From DATMER01 sp963844885 (lineage in GTDB: Bacteria; Acidobacteriota; Thermoanaerobaculia; Multivoradales; UBA5704), in NCBI GenBank assembly GCA_963844885.1, contig CAWJQA010000002.1, positions 27,432 through 91,431 of the forward strand: 64,000 bases of DNA, written 5' to 3'. The translations under genes were made by a program, and so were the position numbers. The notes under the pieces were generated by a model. It was not told where the DNA came from. It did not search any database and worked only from the letters and a program-made list of their open reading frames with translations. Positions 8,030 to 16,798 of this stretch are shown here, in pieces. Position 1 is the first letter of the stretch. Every line of letters begins with the position of its first letter.

Positions 8030-9759
8030 GGCCGCGGGCGTTTCTTCTGACTGTGATCGCCGCGGTGGGAATCCTCACCACCGTTCCGGCTTCCAGCACC
8101 GTCAGCCGCTCGCTGCGCATGTCCCTGGGCGACGGCATGACGGCGGCGCTCACCGAGAAAGACGGCATCTTCCTGGAAGCCGTACCGCGCAAGGGGGAGG
8201 GCCTCCTCGCCTTCACGCGCCGGCTGTGCGGGGACGACCGGCTGTCGCCTCAGGTTCTGGAGGCCAACGGCGGCGGCGGCAGCGTCCTCAAGGCGGGGAT
8301 GCGCTATCGCATCCCCTTCGAGCTGCTCTCGAACGACGGGCACCTGAAGCTGGTGCAGGCGCTCTTTCCGGGCGACAAGGGGCAGGCGGACGGCTGGCGC
8401 CACGAAGCGCGCGGGGTCGGCGCGCTGGAGCGGGAGAGCCTCTGGCAGCTCTCCTTCTGGTTCACGGGCACCGGCGAGAACTTCCGCGCCATCCGCGAGT
8501 ACAACGAGCTGCTCGACGACGACGTGCCGCGGGGTACGGCCGTGGTCATCCCTTCGGAGCTGCTGCGGCCGGCGTTCAAGGCGGTGCTGCCGGTGCCGGA
8601 GACACCGTATCACCTGGACTACGGCAAGGACGACAAGGGGGAGTACGCGATCTATCGGCTGCGGCCCGGAGAGGCGCTCTACTCCAGCGTGGTCGTGCGC
8701 TTCACCGGCCGCCTCCACGGCCCGGACGTCAACCAGCTCGCGGCCGAGATCGCCCAACGCAGCGGCGTGATGGACGTGACCGACATCCCGGTCGGCTACC
8801 GGATCAAGATCCCGTTCGACGTGCTGCAGCCCGAGTTCCTGCCCGAAGGCGACCCGCGCCGGGTGGAGTACGAGGCCGACCTGCGCGCCAGCGCCCAGTT
8901 CAGCAACCAGGTCAAAGCCACGGGCCTGGAGGGGATCACGGTGATCGTCGACGCCGGCCACGGCGGCTCCGACTCGGGCGCGACCATGGGCGGCGTCTGG
9001 GAGAGCCTTTACGTCTATGACATCGCCATGCGGGTCAAGCGGGTGCTGGAGACCCGGACCGCGGCCAACGTGATCGTCACCACCCGGGACGGCGAACAGT
9101 TCCAGGTGCGCGAGGCGGACGTGCTGCCGTTCTCGCGCGGCCACCGGGTGCTCACCACGCCGCCGTACGCGATCGAGGACGCCCGCGTGGGCACCAACCT
9201 GCGCTGGTACCTGGCCAACAGCGTCTACCGGAAGACGACGGCGGACAACAAAGACCCGCAGAAGGTCGTGTTCCTGTCCATCCACGCCGACTCGCTCCAC
9301 CCGTCGCTGCGCGGCGCGATGGCCTACATTCCGGCGGCGGAGAAGCTGGACGGCCGCTACGGCAAGTCCGGCGCGGTCTACACCTCGCGCAAGGAGGTGC
9401 AGGAGAGCCCGCAGGTGAGCTTCCCGCGCGAGCAGCGGGTGGAGAGCGAAGGCCTCTCGCGCGAGCTGGCCAAGGAGGTCATCGCCGCCTTCCATGCCGG
9501 CGGCTTGCAGGTCCACCCGTTCAAGCCGGTGCGCGACCGGATCATCCGCAACAAGAGCGAGTGGGTGCCGGCGGTGCTGCGCTACAACGCCGTGCCCGCG
9601 AAGATGCTGTTGGAGGTCTGCAACCTCGCCAACGAAGAGGACCGCCGGCTGGTGCAGACGCGCTCCTACCGCCAGAAGGTCTCCGAGGCGATCGTCCAGG
9701 GCCTCCTGGCCTACTACGGCGAGGATGCGGAAGGCCCGGCGATGAAGGTGGCCCGGTAG
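8026..9759 (+). CDS. Secreted N-acetylmuramoyl-L-alanine amidase with LysM-like repeats
   Basis: About 577 residues. The TTG start at 8026 overlaps the gatA stop and gives a signal peptide (MRPRAFLLTVIAAVGILTTV). Residues about 45-290 hold three LysM-like segments ending in YRIPFELL, VVIPSELL and YRIKIPFDVL. The last 270 residues are an Amidase_3 domain: VIVDAGHGGSDSGA with the first zinc His, FLSIHAD with the later zinc His, and LLEVCNLANEED with the catalytic Glu. It should cleave the bond between muramic acid and the stem peptide in the periplasm. It is probably cotranscribed with gatCA. Another amidase lies at 29294-30367. Confidence 0.85.
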   Translation: MRPRAFLLTVIAAVGILTTVPASSTVSRSLRMSLGDGMTAALTEKDGIFLEAVPRKGEGLLAFTRRLCGDDRLSPQVLEANGGGGSVLKAGMRYRIPFELLSNDGHLKLVQALFPGDKGQADGWRHEARGVGALERESLWQLSFWFTGTGENFRAIREYNELLDDDVPRGTAVVIPSELLRPAFKAVLPVPETPYHLDYGKDDKGEYAIYRLRPGEALYSSVVVRFTGRLHGPDVNQLAAEIAQRSGVMDVTDIPVGYRIKIPFDVLQPEFLPEGDPRRVEYEADLRASAQFSNQVKATGLEGITVIVDAGHGGSDSGATMGGVWESLYVYDIAMRVKRVLETRTAANVIVTTRDGEQFQVREADVLPFSRGHRVLTTPPYAIEDARVGTNLRWYLANSVYRKTTADNKDPQKVVFLSIHADSLHPSLRGAMAYIPAAEKLDGRYGKSGAVYTSRKEVQESPQVSFPREQRVESEGLSRELAKEVIAAFHAGGLQVHPFKPVRDRIIRNKSEWVPAVLRYNAVPAKMLLEVCNLANEEDRRLVQTRSYRQKVSEAIVQGLLAYYGEDAEGPAMKVAR

Positions 9760-9780
9760 CAGGGGAGCGAGCCGTTCTCC

Positions 9781-9803
9781 CCCTCTCCCGGCACGGGAGA
9801 GGG
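9781..9803. repeat. Dispersed CCCTCTCCC hairpin, copy 1
   Basis: A perfect 10-bp stem with a GCA loop, 21 bp after the amidase stop. Similar perfect hairpins with a TGC or GCA loop lie at 11220-11246, 26342-26368 and 49312-49338. It may serve as a transcription end, but it lacks a T tract and its dispersal suggests a REP-like element. Just upstream is GGGAGCGAGCCGTTCTCC, which resembles the unit core of the array at 41982. Confidence 0.65.
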
Positions 9804-9866
9804 GGCCGGGGGGTGAGGGAACGGGGTCAAATCGTGTAGGATTTTCCCGGCCCCCCTCTGCGAACG

Positions 9867-9895
9867 GGAACTTTTTCGGGTCCGGGGCCGTCTCA
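9867..9895 (+). promoter_or_regulatory. RpoE/ECF-type promoter of the sigma factor gene
   Basis: GGAACTT, then 16 bases, then GTCTCA, a close match to the classic ECF -35/-10 pattern. The predicted transcription start falls near 9902, a few bases before the ATG at 9910 with a GAAAGG binding site. This implies that the sigma factor activates its own transcription, as is common for ECF/anti-sigma pairs. Confidence 0.7.
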
Positions 9896-9909
9896 GTACT
9901 ATAGAAAGG

Positions 9910-10521
9910 ATGCCCGTGCGAGCATCCTGGGAGGATCCGGTGGGGGTAGCCACGGTTTCCGCAGTCGTTCGCGACCTGGATCTCGACCTCGAGCTGGTGG
10001 AAAGGCACCGGTACGGTGACGGCGGTGCATTCAACGAGGTGTACACGAGGTTCGAGGACATGGTCTACAACCTGGCCTTCCGCCTTTCGGGCAACCGCGA
10101 GGAGGCGGCCGACCTGACGCAGGAGATCTTCCTGCGCGTCTTCCGGCATCTGGGGAGCTTCGGGGGCCGTTCGACCCTGAAGACCTGGATCTTCCGGATC
10201 GCGGTGAATCACTGCCGCGACCGGCTCTCCCGCTGGCATCCGCCGACGCAGCCGATCGGCGAAGAAGCGGGAGAGGGCGTCGCCGTCTACGCCGATCCGG
10301 CCCGCGGGCCGGAGGAGCTGGCGGTGGCCGCCGACGAGAAACGCCGCGTCGAGCAGGCTCTGACCTGTCTGCCGCAGGTGTTCCGGGAGGTGGTGGTTCT
10401 GCGCGACATCGAAGGGCTCTCCTACGAGGAAATCGCCGAAGTTCTGGGAGTCAGGATAGGGACGGTGCGCTCGCGGATCGCACGTGGCCGCGAGCAACTC
10501 CGAGCCCTCTTGGAGACTTGA
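9910..10521 (+). CDS. ECF RNA polymerase sigma factor (RpoE/SigW-like)
   Basis: A 203-residue sigma-70 family protein. Region 2 spans FEDMVYNLAFRLSGNREEAA, DLTQEIFLRVFRHL and TLKTWIFRIAVNHCRDRLSR. Region 4 spans LPQVFREVVVLRDIEGLSYE and the helix-turn-helix EIAEVLGVRIGTVRSRIARG. A 35-residue N-terminal extension precedes region 2. The stop overlaps a possible TTG of the next gene, a zinc anti-sigma factor. The GGAACTT-type promoter upstream suggests self-activation. The inducing signal is not shown; envelope stress is usual for this subgroup. Confidence 0.9.
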   Translation: MPVRASWEDPVGVATVSAVVRDLDLDLELVERHRYGDGGAFNEVYTRFEDMVYNLAFRLSGNREEAADLTQEIFLRVFRHLGSFGGRSTLKTWIFRIAVNHCRDRLSRWHPPTQPIGEEAGEGVAVYADPARGPEELAVAADEKRRVEQALTCLPQVFREVVVLRDIEGLSYEEIAEVLGVRIGTVRSRIARGREQLRALLET

Positions 10522-10523
10522 AA

Positions 10524-11198
10524 ATGATCCGCCATCTATCGTCCGAACAGCTTTCCGCTCATCTGGACGGAGAGGTCGACTTTCCCGAGTCGCGGGAGAT
10601 TGAGTCCCACCTCGCCTCGTGCGAGGACTGCCGCGACCGTTATCGGGCCATGCAACATACCGTCAGCGCCGTGTGGAGGCTCGATCGCTCCGCGCCGCCG
10701 CTGGGTCTCTCTACACGCGTCCGCGCCGAGGTGGCGGCTGCCCGCCGTCCGCAATCTCCGGTGCCAGATTTTTTCGGGCTTCGCCACCGTCCGGTGCTGC
10801 ACACCGGCGCCGCCATGGGGCTGGCCCTCGTCCTCAGCTTCGTCGTCGTGGGCGGTGGTGGCAGCGGCCAGCGGGGCTTCGATGTGCCGTCTCACGCGGC
10901 TCAGGACGGTACCGGCGTCGAGGTCGTGACCATCCTGAATGAGCCGCCGCCCATTCTGCCGCTGACCACGAGCAAGGTCGCCGGCCGGGAGTTCGTCTGG
11001 ACCGAGCTGGGCGGCGGCGACGTCTGGGTGCAGAGGGGCCTCGAAGGAGAAATCCCCGAAGCCCGCGTCTCGGCCCAGAGCCCGCAGGGGCGCGAGCTCC
11101 TGGCGCGGTACTCGGACCTCGGCCTGCTGCTGGCCGACGGCTCGCGGGTGGTGCTCCGCTACCGGCTGGAGACGGTCGAGCTGTCGAAGGGAGTTTGA
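10524..11198 (+). CDS. Zinc-binding anti-sigma factor, membrane-anchored
   Basis: About 224 residues. The N-terminal ZAS/zf-HC2 domain is seen in LSSEQLSAHLDGEVDFPES and HLASCEDCRDRY (H-x3-C-x2-C). A probable membrane helix follows near residues 92-110 (GAAMGLALVLSFVVVGG). The remaining 110 residues would be periplasmic and end in LADGSRVVLRYRLETVEL. It should hold the adjacent sigma factor inactive until signalled. The ATG at 10524 was preferred to a TTG two codons earlier that overlaps the sigma stop. Confidence 0.85.
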   Translation: MIRHLSSEQLSAHLDGEVDFPESREIESHLASCEDCRDRYRAMQHTVSAVWRLDRSAPPLGLSTRVRAEVAAARRPQSPVPDFFGLRHRPVLHTGAAMGLALVLSFVVVGGGGSGQRGFDVPSHAAQDGTGVEVVTILNEPPPILPLTTSKVAGREFVWTELGGGDVWVQRGLEGEIPEARVSAQSPQGRELLARYSDLGLLLADGSRVVLRYRLETVELSKGV

Positions 11199-11219
11199 TC
11201 CCATCCCCCCTCTCCCCAT

Positions 11220-11246
11220 CCCTCTCCCCCGTGCCGGGGGAGAGGG
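11220..11246. repeat. Dispersed CCCTCTCCC hairpin, copy 2
   Basis: A perfect 12-bp stem around a TGC loop, between the ends of the convergent anti-sigma and GreA-type genes. It could act as a bidirectional transcription end. Confidence 0.65.
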
Positions 11247-11262
11247 GGCCGGGAGGGCGGCC

Positions 11263-13315
11263 TCACCGCCACTTCTCGATCGATTCGATTCGCCCGACGC
11301 TGACCTCGGCCCCCACCTTCTTGCCCAGCAGCTCCTTCGCCAGGTCCGATTCGTAGGAGATGACGTCCTCCTCCGGCTTGCTCTCCCAGGGGCCGAGGAT
11401 CGTCACGTTGCGACCGTCCGCGAAGCGCACCCGGGTGCCGATGCGCACCTCGGCGGTGTCCATCCCTTCCGTCTCGATCGGCCGCGAGCGCGCCAGGTCG
11501 GCGTTCAGGGCCGCGGCGCGGGCGTTCAGGTACTCGTGGCGCTGGCGCGCCGACTTGTACTCGAAGTTCTCGCGCAGGTCGCCCATCGCCCGCGCCTCCT
11601 CGATGGCCTTGCGGTTGGCCGGAACCTCCACGGTCATGATCTGGTGCAGCTCGGCGCGCTTGGCGTCGATGGACTCCGCCGTGGCGTAGAACGCTGCCGG
11701 CCCGGTGTCCTTGCGGTGGACCGGGAAGCGCAGGTGGATGGCGTTGACGAGCTGCTCGCGCTGGTAGGGTTCCAGCGTCGGGCTGCGCTGCACCGCCTCC
11801 TCGGCCTGCGCCGCCTGGTCCACGCTGAGGTGGGCGAGCAGGCGCGGGACCGTGGAGCCGGACTCCGCCAGGGCCACCAGGCGCAGGCGATAGGGCGCGA
11901 ACTCGTCGCGGCCGGGCGTCGAGAGGATCTGCTGGAGCAGGCGCAGAGGGGTTTTCGAGCGCAGCGCCTCGTCCACCGCGGCGCGCTCGGCCACCCAGGT
12001 GAAGGCGGCGGGGTAGCGGTGCGGCTGGGCGAAGAGGGTGTCGTAGAAGCGGTCCAGCTCCTTGGTGGTGGACCCCTCGGTGAGACCGTCGGCCAGCAGG
12101 TCGAGCGCGCGGGGGTCCGGCTCCTTGGTCATGGCCTGGCGGTAGATGTCGGGCCAGTCGTTGCGGCGCTCGCGGACCATGGTGTAGGCGCGCTCGCGCA
12201 GGAGGCGGTCCTCGATGCCGGCGAAGATGCGGGCGACGTCGCGCAGCTCGAGGAGGGCGTCCGGCGACCAGTCCACGTCCTCGGGCGCGCCGCCGGTGCG
12301 CTCCAGGGCGAACCAGATCTCGAACGCGAGCCCGGGGTCCTGGTCGGCCAGGGAGTCGGCGACGCGCTCCAGATCGCGGGCCATGCGGCTCCGCAGCCCG
12401 GGGTCGCGGGCGCCGTCGCGCTTGAGGCGCTCGATCTTCTTGCGCGGGTCGGCTTTCTCGAAGGCCTTCCAGAGGGTTTCGACGGCGTCGGCGCCGCTGT
12501 CCGCGCAGCGGTAGGTCTGGCGGCTGCCGGTGCCGGTGGCCACGACGTGCGGGTGTTTGCGCGCGGCGGACCACCAGGAGGTCCATTGCGACTCGCCCAC
12601 GACGCCGCTCAGGGTCTCGCGGATCTCGCCGGCGGTCAGCGGCCGGTCGTAGCTCTGGAGCGTGGCCTGGAGCAGCTCCGGCGGCTTGAGGGCGATGAGG
12701 CCCTTGGGGTCTTCCAGCTTGCGGCGCAGGACATGCTCCGTCGACAGCGGCTGGAGCAGCTTGGCCGCGGCCTTGAAGCCGACGGTCATGCCCTTGATCC
12801 TCTCGAAGTCGACCTTGAAGCTCTTCCAGCCCGAGGTTGGCCTCGGCGATGCGGCCGACGCCCTTGCCTTCCATGGCCACGACCGTGCCGACGTCGAAGG
12901 CGAGGAGGCTTTCGAGCTTCTCCACCTTTTCCCAGGTCTTGGGGATGTCCTGGGGGGCGCGCTGGAGGCCGACGGCGTCGATGAGCCCCTGGAAGATGGA
13001 GCGGTCGCCGTACAGGCGCTTCAGAGTGGCGAGGATGGCGGAATGGAGCTTGTCGGAGGGAAGGAGGAGGGTGCCGGCCCTTTGCAGCAGCTTCCGCCGG
13101 ACGTCCCAGCGTCCGCTTTCGCGGAGCTGGTCGTCGAGCATTTCGAGCAGGAGCCGCGCGCGTTCCTCCTGGCCGGTGCCGGTCAGGGCGCGTGCGACGC
13201 CGATGAAGTAATCCAGGTCGGAGGGGTCCTGGCCGAGGGTGGCCAGCCATTCTCCCTCGATCGTGTCGAAGTCCCCCTTCGCAAGGTGCTGCTGTGTATC
13301 TCGTGAGATCGCCAT
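11263..13315 (-). CDS. Large GreA/GreB-type transcription elongation factor
   Basis: About 684 residues, far longer than ordinary GreA (about 158). The last 160 residues have the GreA coiled coil (VPANRKAIEEARAMGDLREN, FEYKSARQRHEYLNARAAAL) and C-terminal domain (IGTRVRFADGRNVTILGPWE, SPLAKELL-like YESDLAKELLGKKVG). The first 520 residues are helical and repeat-like, with a segment KVEKLESLLAFDVGTVVAME near residue 130. Large GreA proteins with an N-terminal extension are known in chlamydiae. The frame breaks once near 12828, where an extra base separates ANLG from WKSFKVDFERIKGMTVGF. The two flanking frames are otherwise intact, so a sequencing error is likely. GreA rescues backtracked RNA polymerase. 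Confidence 0.75.
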
Positions 13316-13341
13316 GGCGGGAAGGAAGATACCATAGGGCC

Positions 13342-14112
13342 ATGTCCGAACCCCTCGACGACAGGATGGTGCAGGAGGAGGAGCCGGCGGCGGACCCCGA
13401 CCTCGCCGGCCGCCTGCGCGAGGCGGGCTCGGACGATCTGCTCGCCCTGGTGCGGGAGCACCTGGCGCGTCTCGACCCGCCGGCCGTCAAGACCGTGCTG
13501 CGCAACCCCTACGCCACGGCCGAGGTGGTGGACGAGCTGGCGTCGCAGCCGCGACTCCTGTCCTTCTACGAGGTTCGGCGCGACATCGCCATGCATCCGC
13601 GGACCCCCGAGATCCTGGCGCTCCGCCTGGTGCAGGGCCTGTTCTGGCGCGACCTCTCGGCGCTGGGCGCGGACACGCGCCTCCACCCGCGGGTGCGGCG
13701 TTCGGCCGACCAGCTCCTGGTCGCGCGACTGCCCGAGCTGGCGGTGGGCGAGAAGGTTTCGATGGCGCGGCGGGCGGGTCCCGGGCTGCTCGCGCACCTG
13801 CGGCACGACCCGAACCCGCGGGTCATCGGTGCCTTGCTGGACAATCCGCGCCTGACCGAGGATATTCTTGCACCGGTGGCGCACAGCGCGACGGCTCCCG
13901 GCCCGGTCCTGGCGCTGATCGCGGCGGACCGGCGATGGGGAGTACGCTATGGCCTGCAGGTGGCGATCTGCCGGAATCCGCGCACCCCGCTCGCCACCGC
14001 TCTCAGGCTCCTGCCCTTGCTGCGGAAGTCCGAGCTGAAGGCGGCCGCATCGGATCCGCGTCTCGCCGAAGCGGTCCGGCAGCGGGCCCGGCTCTTGCTG
14101 GGAGATGCCTGA
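13342..14112 (+). CDS. HEAT/LRV-like repeat protein, paralogue of the protein at 15133
   Basis: A 256-residue protein with short helical repeats: AVKTVLRNPYATAEVVDELA, RDIAMHPRTPEILALRLVQG, LRHDPNPRVIGALLDNPRLT and ICRNPRTPLATALRLLPLLR. The recurring NP-x-(T/V)P helix pair is shared with the protein at 15133-16152, so the two are paralogues on either side of rodZ. No signal peptide or catalytic motif. The fold suggests protein-protein binding in the cytoplasm. It starts divergently from the GreA-type gene only 26 bp away. Confidence 0.7.
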   Translation: MSEPLDDRMVQEEEPAADPDLAGRLREAGSDDLLALVREHLARLDPPAVKTVLRNPYATAEVVDELASQPRLLSFYEVRRDIAMHPRTPEILALRLVQGLFWRDLSALGADTRLHPRVRRSADQLLVARLPELAVGEKVSMARRAGPGLLAHLRHDPNPRVIGALLDNPRLTEDILAPVAHSATAPGPVLALIAADRRWGVRYGLQVAICRNPRTPLATALRLLPLLRKSELKAAASDPRLAEAVRQRARLLLGDA

Positions 14113-14165
14113 GAAGACGTCCGATTTGAGCGGAATTGACCTAAAGGCAAGTGCCGCGTAAAGTT

Positions 14166-15131
14166 ATGCCTCGCGTGCCCAAAGACATGTCCAGACGACA
14201 GAGAGTCCAACCACGCCGCAGCGATGCGGGGAATGCGAGCACCGCGGGCGGCGGCCAGGGCTCAGGGCCGGCCGACGCCCCGCCCGGCGATGGGGTCTCT
14301 GCGTCCGCCCGGCGCCAGCCGCCCTGGGAAAAATCTTCCGAATCCGGGACCACTTCGTTCGGCGGCTGGCTGCGCCGCCAGCGGGAGATGCGCGAGATCA
14401 CCCTCCGCGACATCGCCGACCGCACCAAGATCAGCCTGCGCTATCTGGAGGCGATGGAAGAGGACCGGTTCGACCTGCTGCCGGCCCCGATCTTCGCCAA
14501 GGGATTCCTGCGCGAGTATGCGCGTTACGTGGGCCTCTCCCCCGACGAGGTGGTGAACCACTACCTGGCGGTCCAGCAGCAGGAGTCCACGGAAGAAGAC
14601 GGGGCCAGGAAGGACCAGACGCTGGTCAACCGGCCGTACCGGGGCAAGCCGGTGCGGAGCTGGACCTACGGCCTGTTCCTCGCCCTCGCGGTGCTCGCCC
14701 TGATCGCCGTCATCTGGGCCCTGGCCTGGTACAACGCCCGCCGGCACGCGAAGCCCTCGCCGGACGCCGCGCTGCCGGGCATGGCCGCGCCGGCCGAGTC
14801 GCTGACCGCCCAGCCGGGCTCGGCACCGGCCGTGGCGATCCCCGAAAAGCCGAGCGCTCCGCTGGAGGTCTCCCTCGACTTCACCGCCAACTGCTGGGTG
14901 GATGTGAAGGTGGACGGCAAGCAATACCTTTCGGAGGAGCGGGTGCAGGGCGAGTCGCTGCCCATCGAGGCGCAGAAAAGCGTGGGCATCAAGCTCGGGG
15001 ACACCGGCGCCGCCGAGATCCAGGTCAACGGCCTGGCCTATCCGTTGAACGGCAAGTCCGGCGAGGTCCGGGAGATCCTGATCGACCTCGAGACCGTCCG
15101 GAAGCTCCAAGAGAAGAAAGAGGCTCTCTGA
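14166..15131 (+). CDS. rodZ: RodZ-like cytoskeletal/cell-shape protein
   Basis: About 321 residues in RodZ order: a basic and disordered N-terminus, an HTH_25 domain (FGGWLRRQREMREITLRDIA, DRTKISLRYLEAMEEDRFDL, FAKGFLREYARYVGL), one membrane helix (YGLFLALAVLALIAVIWALA) and a periplasmic DUF4115 domain (LEVSLDFTANCWVDVKVDGK). RodZ links the MreB cytoskeleton to the membrane and sets rod shape. An in-frame GTG at 14151 is an alternative start. The gene is followed after one base by the GTG of the repeat protein at 15133, so they are likely cotranscribed. Confidence 0.82.
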   Translation: MPRVPKDMSRRQRVQPRRSDAGNASTAGGGQGSGPADAPPGDGVSASARRQPPWEKSSESGTTSFGGWLRRQREMREITLRDIADRTKISLRYLEAMEEDRFDLLPAPIFAKGFLREYARYVGLSPDEVVNHYLAVQQQESTEEDGARKDQTLVNRPYRGKPVRSWTYGLFLALAVLALIAVIWALAWYNARRHAKPSPDAALPGMAAPAESLTAQPGSAPAVAIPEKPSAPLEVSLDFTANCWVDVKVDGKQYLSEERVQGESLPIEAQKSVGIKLGDTGAAEIQVNGLAYPLNGKSGEVREILIDLETVRKLQEKKEAL

Positions 15132-15132
15132 C

Positions 15133-16152
15133 GTGGCCGACAGCCAGGCATCGCTGCTGGACCAGGTCCGCTCGGGGAACAACCGCCAGCTCCAGGTGCT
15201 CGCGGCGAGCGGCTTCCTCCCGCTCGCGCCGGAAGACCTGATCCCGCTCCAGGTCCAGTTCGCCCGCGGCGGCGACGTCGAGCTCGCGTCCAAGGCGGCC
15301 GAGGCGCTGGGCCAGGTGGACGTGCGGGTCGCGGCCCCCTTCCTGGAGCGCCAGGCGGGCGAGGACGTGCTCGCCTTCTTCGCGAGCCAGTCCACCAATT
15401 CGCGGCTGCTGGAGACGATCGTCCGCCGCCGCGACGTGCCCCGCCGGCTGCTGGTGGACCTGGCACGGCGCCTGCCCACCGACTTGCAGGAGGTTCTGGT
15501 CCTGCGCCAGGACGCCATCGTCGAGGAGCCGGCCATCCTGAAGGCGCTGGAGGAGAACCCGCAGCTCTCCAACTACGTGCAGCGGCGCATCGCCGAGTAC
15601 CGCGAGCACCTGCTGCCGCGCGAGCGCACGTTCCGCCCCGCGGCGATGGCGCCGATCGAGGAGATCGACGACGAGGCTCTGGCCGTCGCTCTGGAAGAGG
15701 TGAAGAAGGCGCTGCCGGCCGAAGGGGAGATCGAGGAGAAGACCGGCCTCACCGAGGGGCAGATCCGCATGCTGTCGGTGCCCGCGAGGCTCAAGCTCGC
15801 GCGCGGCGCGCCGCGCAACCTGCGGTCCGTCCTGCTGCGCGACACCAATCCACAGGTGGCTTGCGCGGCACTGCTCTTCAACAACCTCACGGATTCGGAG
15901 GTCGAGCAGACCGCCTCCAGCCGCTCGGTGGTCGAGGAGGTTCTGGAGGCGATCACGAAGAAGCGCGAGTGGATCGGCCGCTATCCGGTGATGAAAGCGC
16001 TGATCCACAACCCTCGTACCCCGTTGCCGATCGCCCTCAAATACCTCTCCCGGGTGTCCGTCCGGGACCTGCGCGATCTGGCCAAGGACCGCAACGTTCC
16101 CGACGCCGTGCGCTCGACAGCCCTCCGGTTGTATAGAATCAAGCAGCAATAA
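15133..16152 (+). CDS. HEAT/LRV-like repeat protein, paralogue of the protein at 13342
   Basis: A 339-residue protein from a GTG placed one base after the rodZ stop. Helical repeats are seen in ASKAAEALGQVDVRVAAPFL, DVPRRLLVDLARRLPTDLQE, ALEENPQLSNYVQRRIAEYR and MKALIHNPRTPLPIALKYLS. The last repeat matches the paralogue at 13342-14112 closely. A linker near residues 175-215 is acidic. No signal peptide. Tight coupling to rodZ suggests a job in the same envelope or shape process, but that is inference. Confidence 0.7.
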   Translation: MADSQASLLDQVRSGNNRQLQVLAASGFLPLAPEDLIPLQVQFARGGDVELASKAAEALGQVDVRVAAPFLERQAGEDVLAFFASQSTNSRLLETIVRRRDVPRRLLVDLARRLPTDLQEVLVLRQDAIVEEPAILKALEENPQLSNYVQRRIAEYREHLLPRERTFRPAAMAPIEEIDDEALAVALEEVKKALPAEGEIEEKTGLTEGQIRMLSVPARLKLARGAPRNLRSVLLRDTNPQVACAALLFNNLTDSEVEQTASSRSVVEEVLEAITKKREWIGRYPVMKALIHNPRTPLPIALKYLSRVSVRDLRDLAKDRNVPDAVRSTALRLYRIKQQ

Positions 16153-16162
16153 GGGATACGGG

Positions 16163-16798
16163 ATGCCGAAGGACTTCTACTCCGTCCTTGGTTTGGCGCG
16201 CAACGCGACCGAGGATCAGATCCGGCAGCGCTTCCGGGAGCTGGCGAGGGTGCGCCATCCCGACCGGTTTCAAGGGGCGCTCAAGGAGGCCGCGGAAAAC
16301 GATTTCCAGGAGATCACGCAGGCGTTCAACGTGCTCTCCGATGCGGAGCGCCGCCGCCAGCACGACGTCGAGCTGACGCGGCCGGGGACCGATTCGGATC
16401 CGCGCCAGGTCGCCCGCGCCTATCTGCAGCGGGGCATCAAGTCGTACAAAGAGAAGAACTTCCTCGAGGCGGCCGACAACTTCGACCGCGCCACCAAGGC
16501 GGATCCCACCAGTGCCCAGACCTGGCACCACCTGGCGCTCACCTGCGCCCAGCAGCCCACCTGGCTGCCCCGCGCCGTCATCTCGATCGAGCGCGCCTGC
16601 GAGCTGGAGCCGATGAACCCCTCGTACCAGAAGCAGGCCGGCCGGATCTGCGCGCTGGCGGGCCAGGCGGACCGCGCGGTCTTCCACTACCGCCAGGCGC
16701 TGGAGTGGGGAGACGACGACCCCGCGATCTTCCGTGCCCTGGATGAGCTGGAAAAGCAACCCTCCGCCCGGCGTGGCCTGTTCGGAAAGGCTGGATGA
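16163..16798 (+). CDS. DnaJ-domain and TPR protein
   Basis: A 211-residue protein. Residues 1-70 are a J domain (KDFYSVLGLARNATEDQIRQ) with the HPD motif intact in VRHPDRF, so it should stimulate an Hsp70. Residues about 85-200 are TPR units (AYLQRGIKSYKEKNFLEAAD, AQTWHHLALTCAQQ, CELEPMNPSYQKQAGRICAL). No zinc or substrate domain of full DnaJ. The stop overlaps the start of the phosphatase gene (ATGATG), indicating coupling. Confidence 0.85.
   Translation: MPKDFYSVLGLARNATEDQIRQRFRELARVRHPDRFQGALKEAAENDFQEITQAFNVLSDAERRRQHDVELTRPGTDSDPRQVARAYLQRGIKSYKEKNFLEAADNFDRATKADPTSAQTWHHLALTCAQQPTWLPRAVISIERACELEPMNPSYQKQAGRICALAGQADRAVFHYRQALEWGDDDPAIFRALDELEKQPSARRGLFGKAG

Noticed and set aside
7666..10497. 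A 943-codon minus-strand open frame opposite gatA, the amidase and the sigma gene
   Set aside because: It spans three recognised plus-strand genes and their gaps and has Arg/Gly/His-rich shadow composition.
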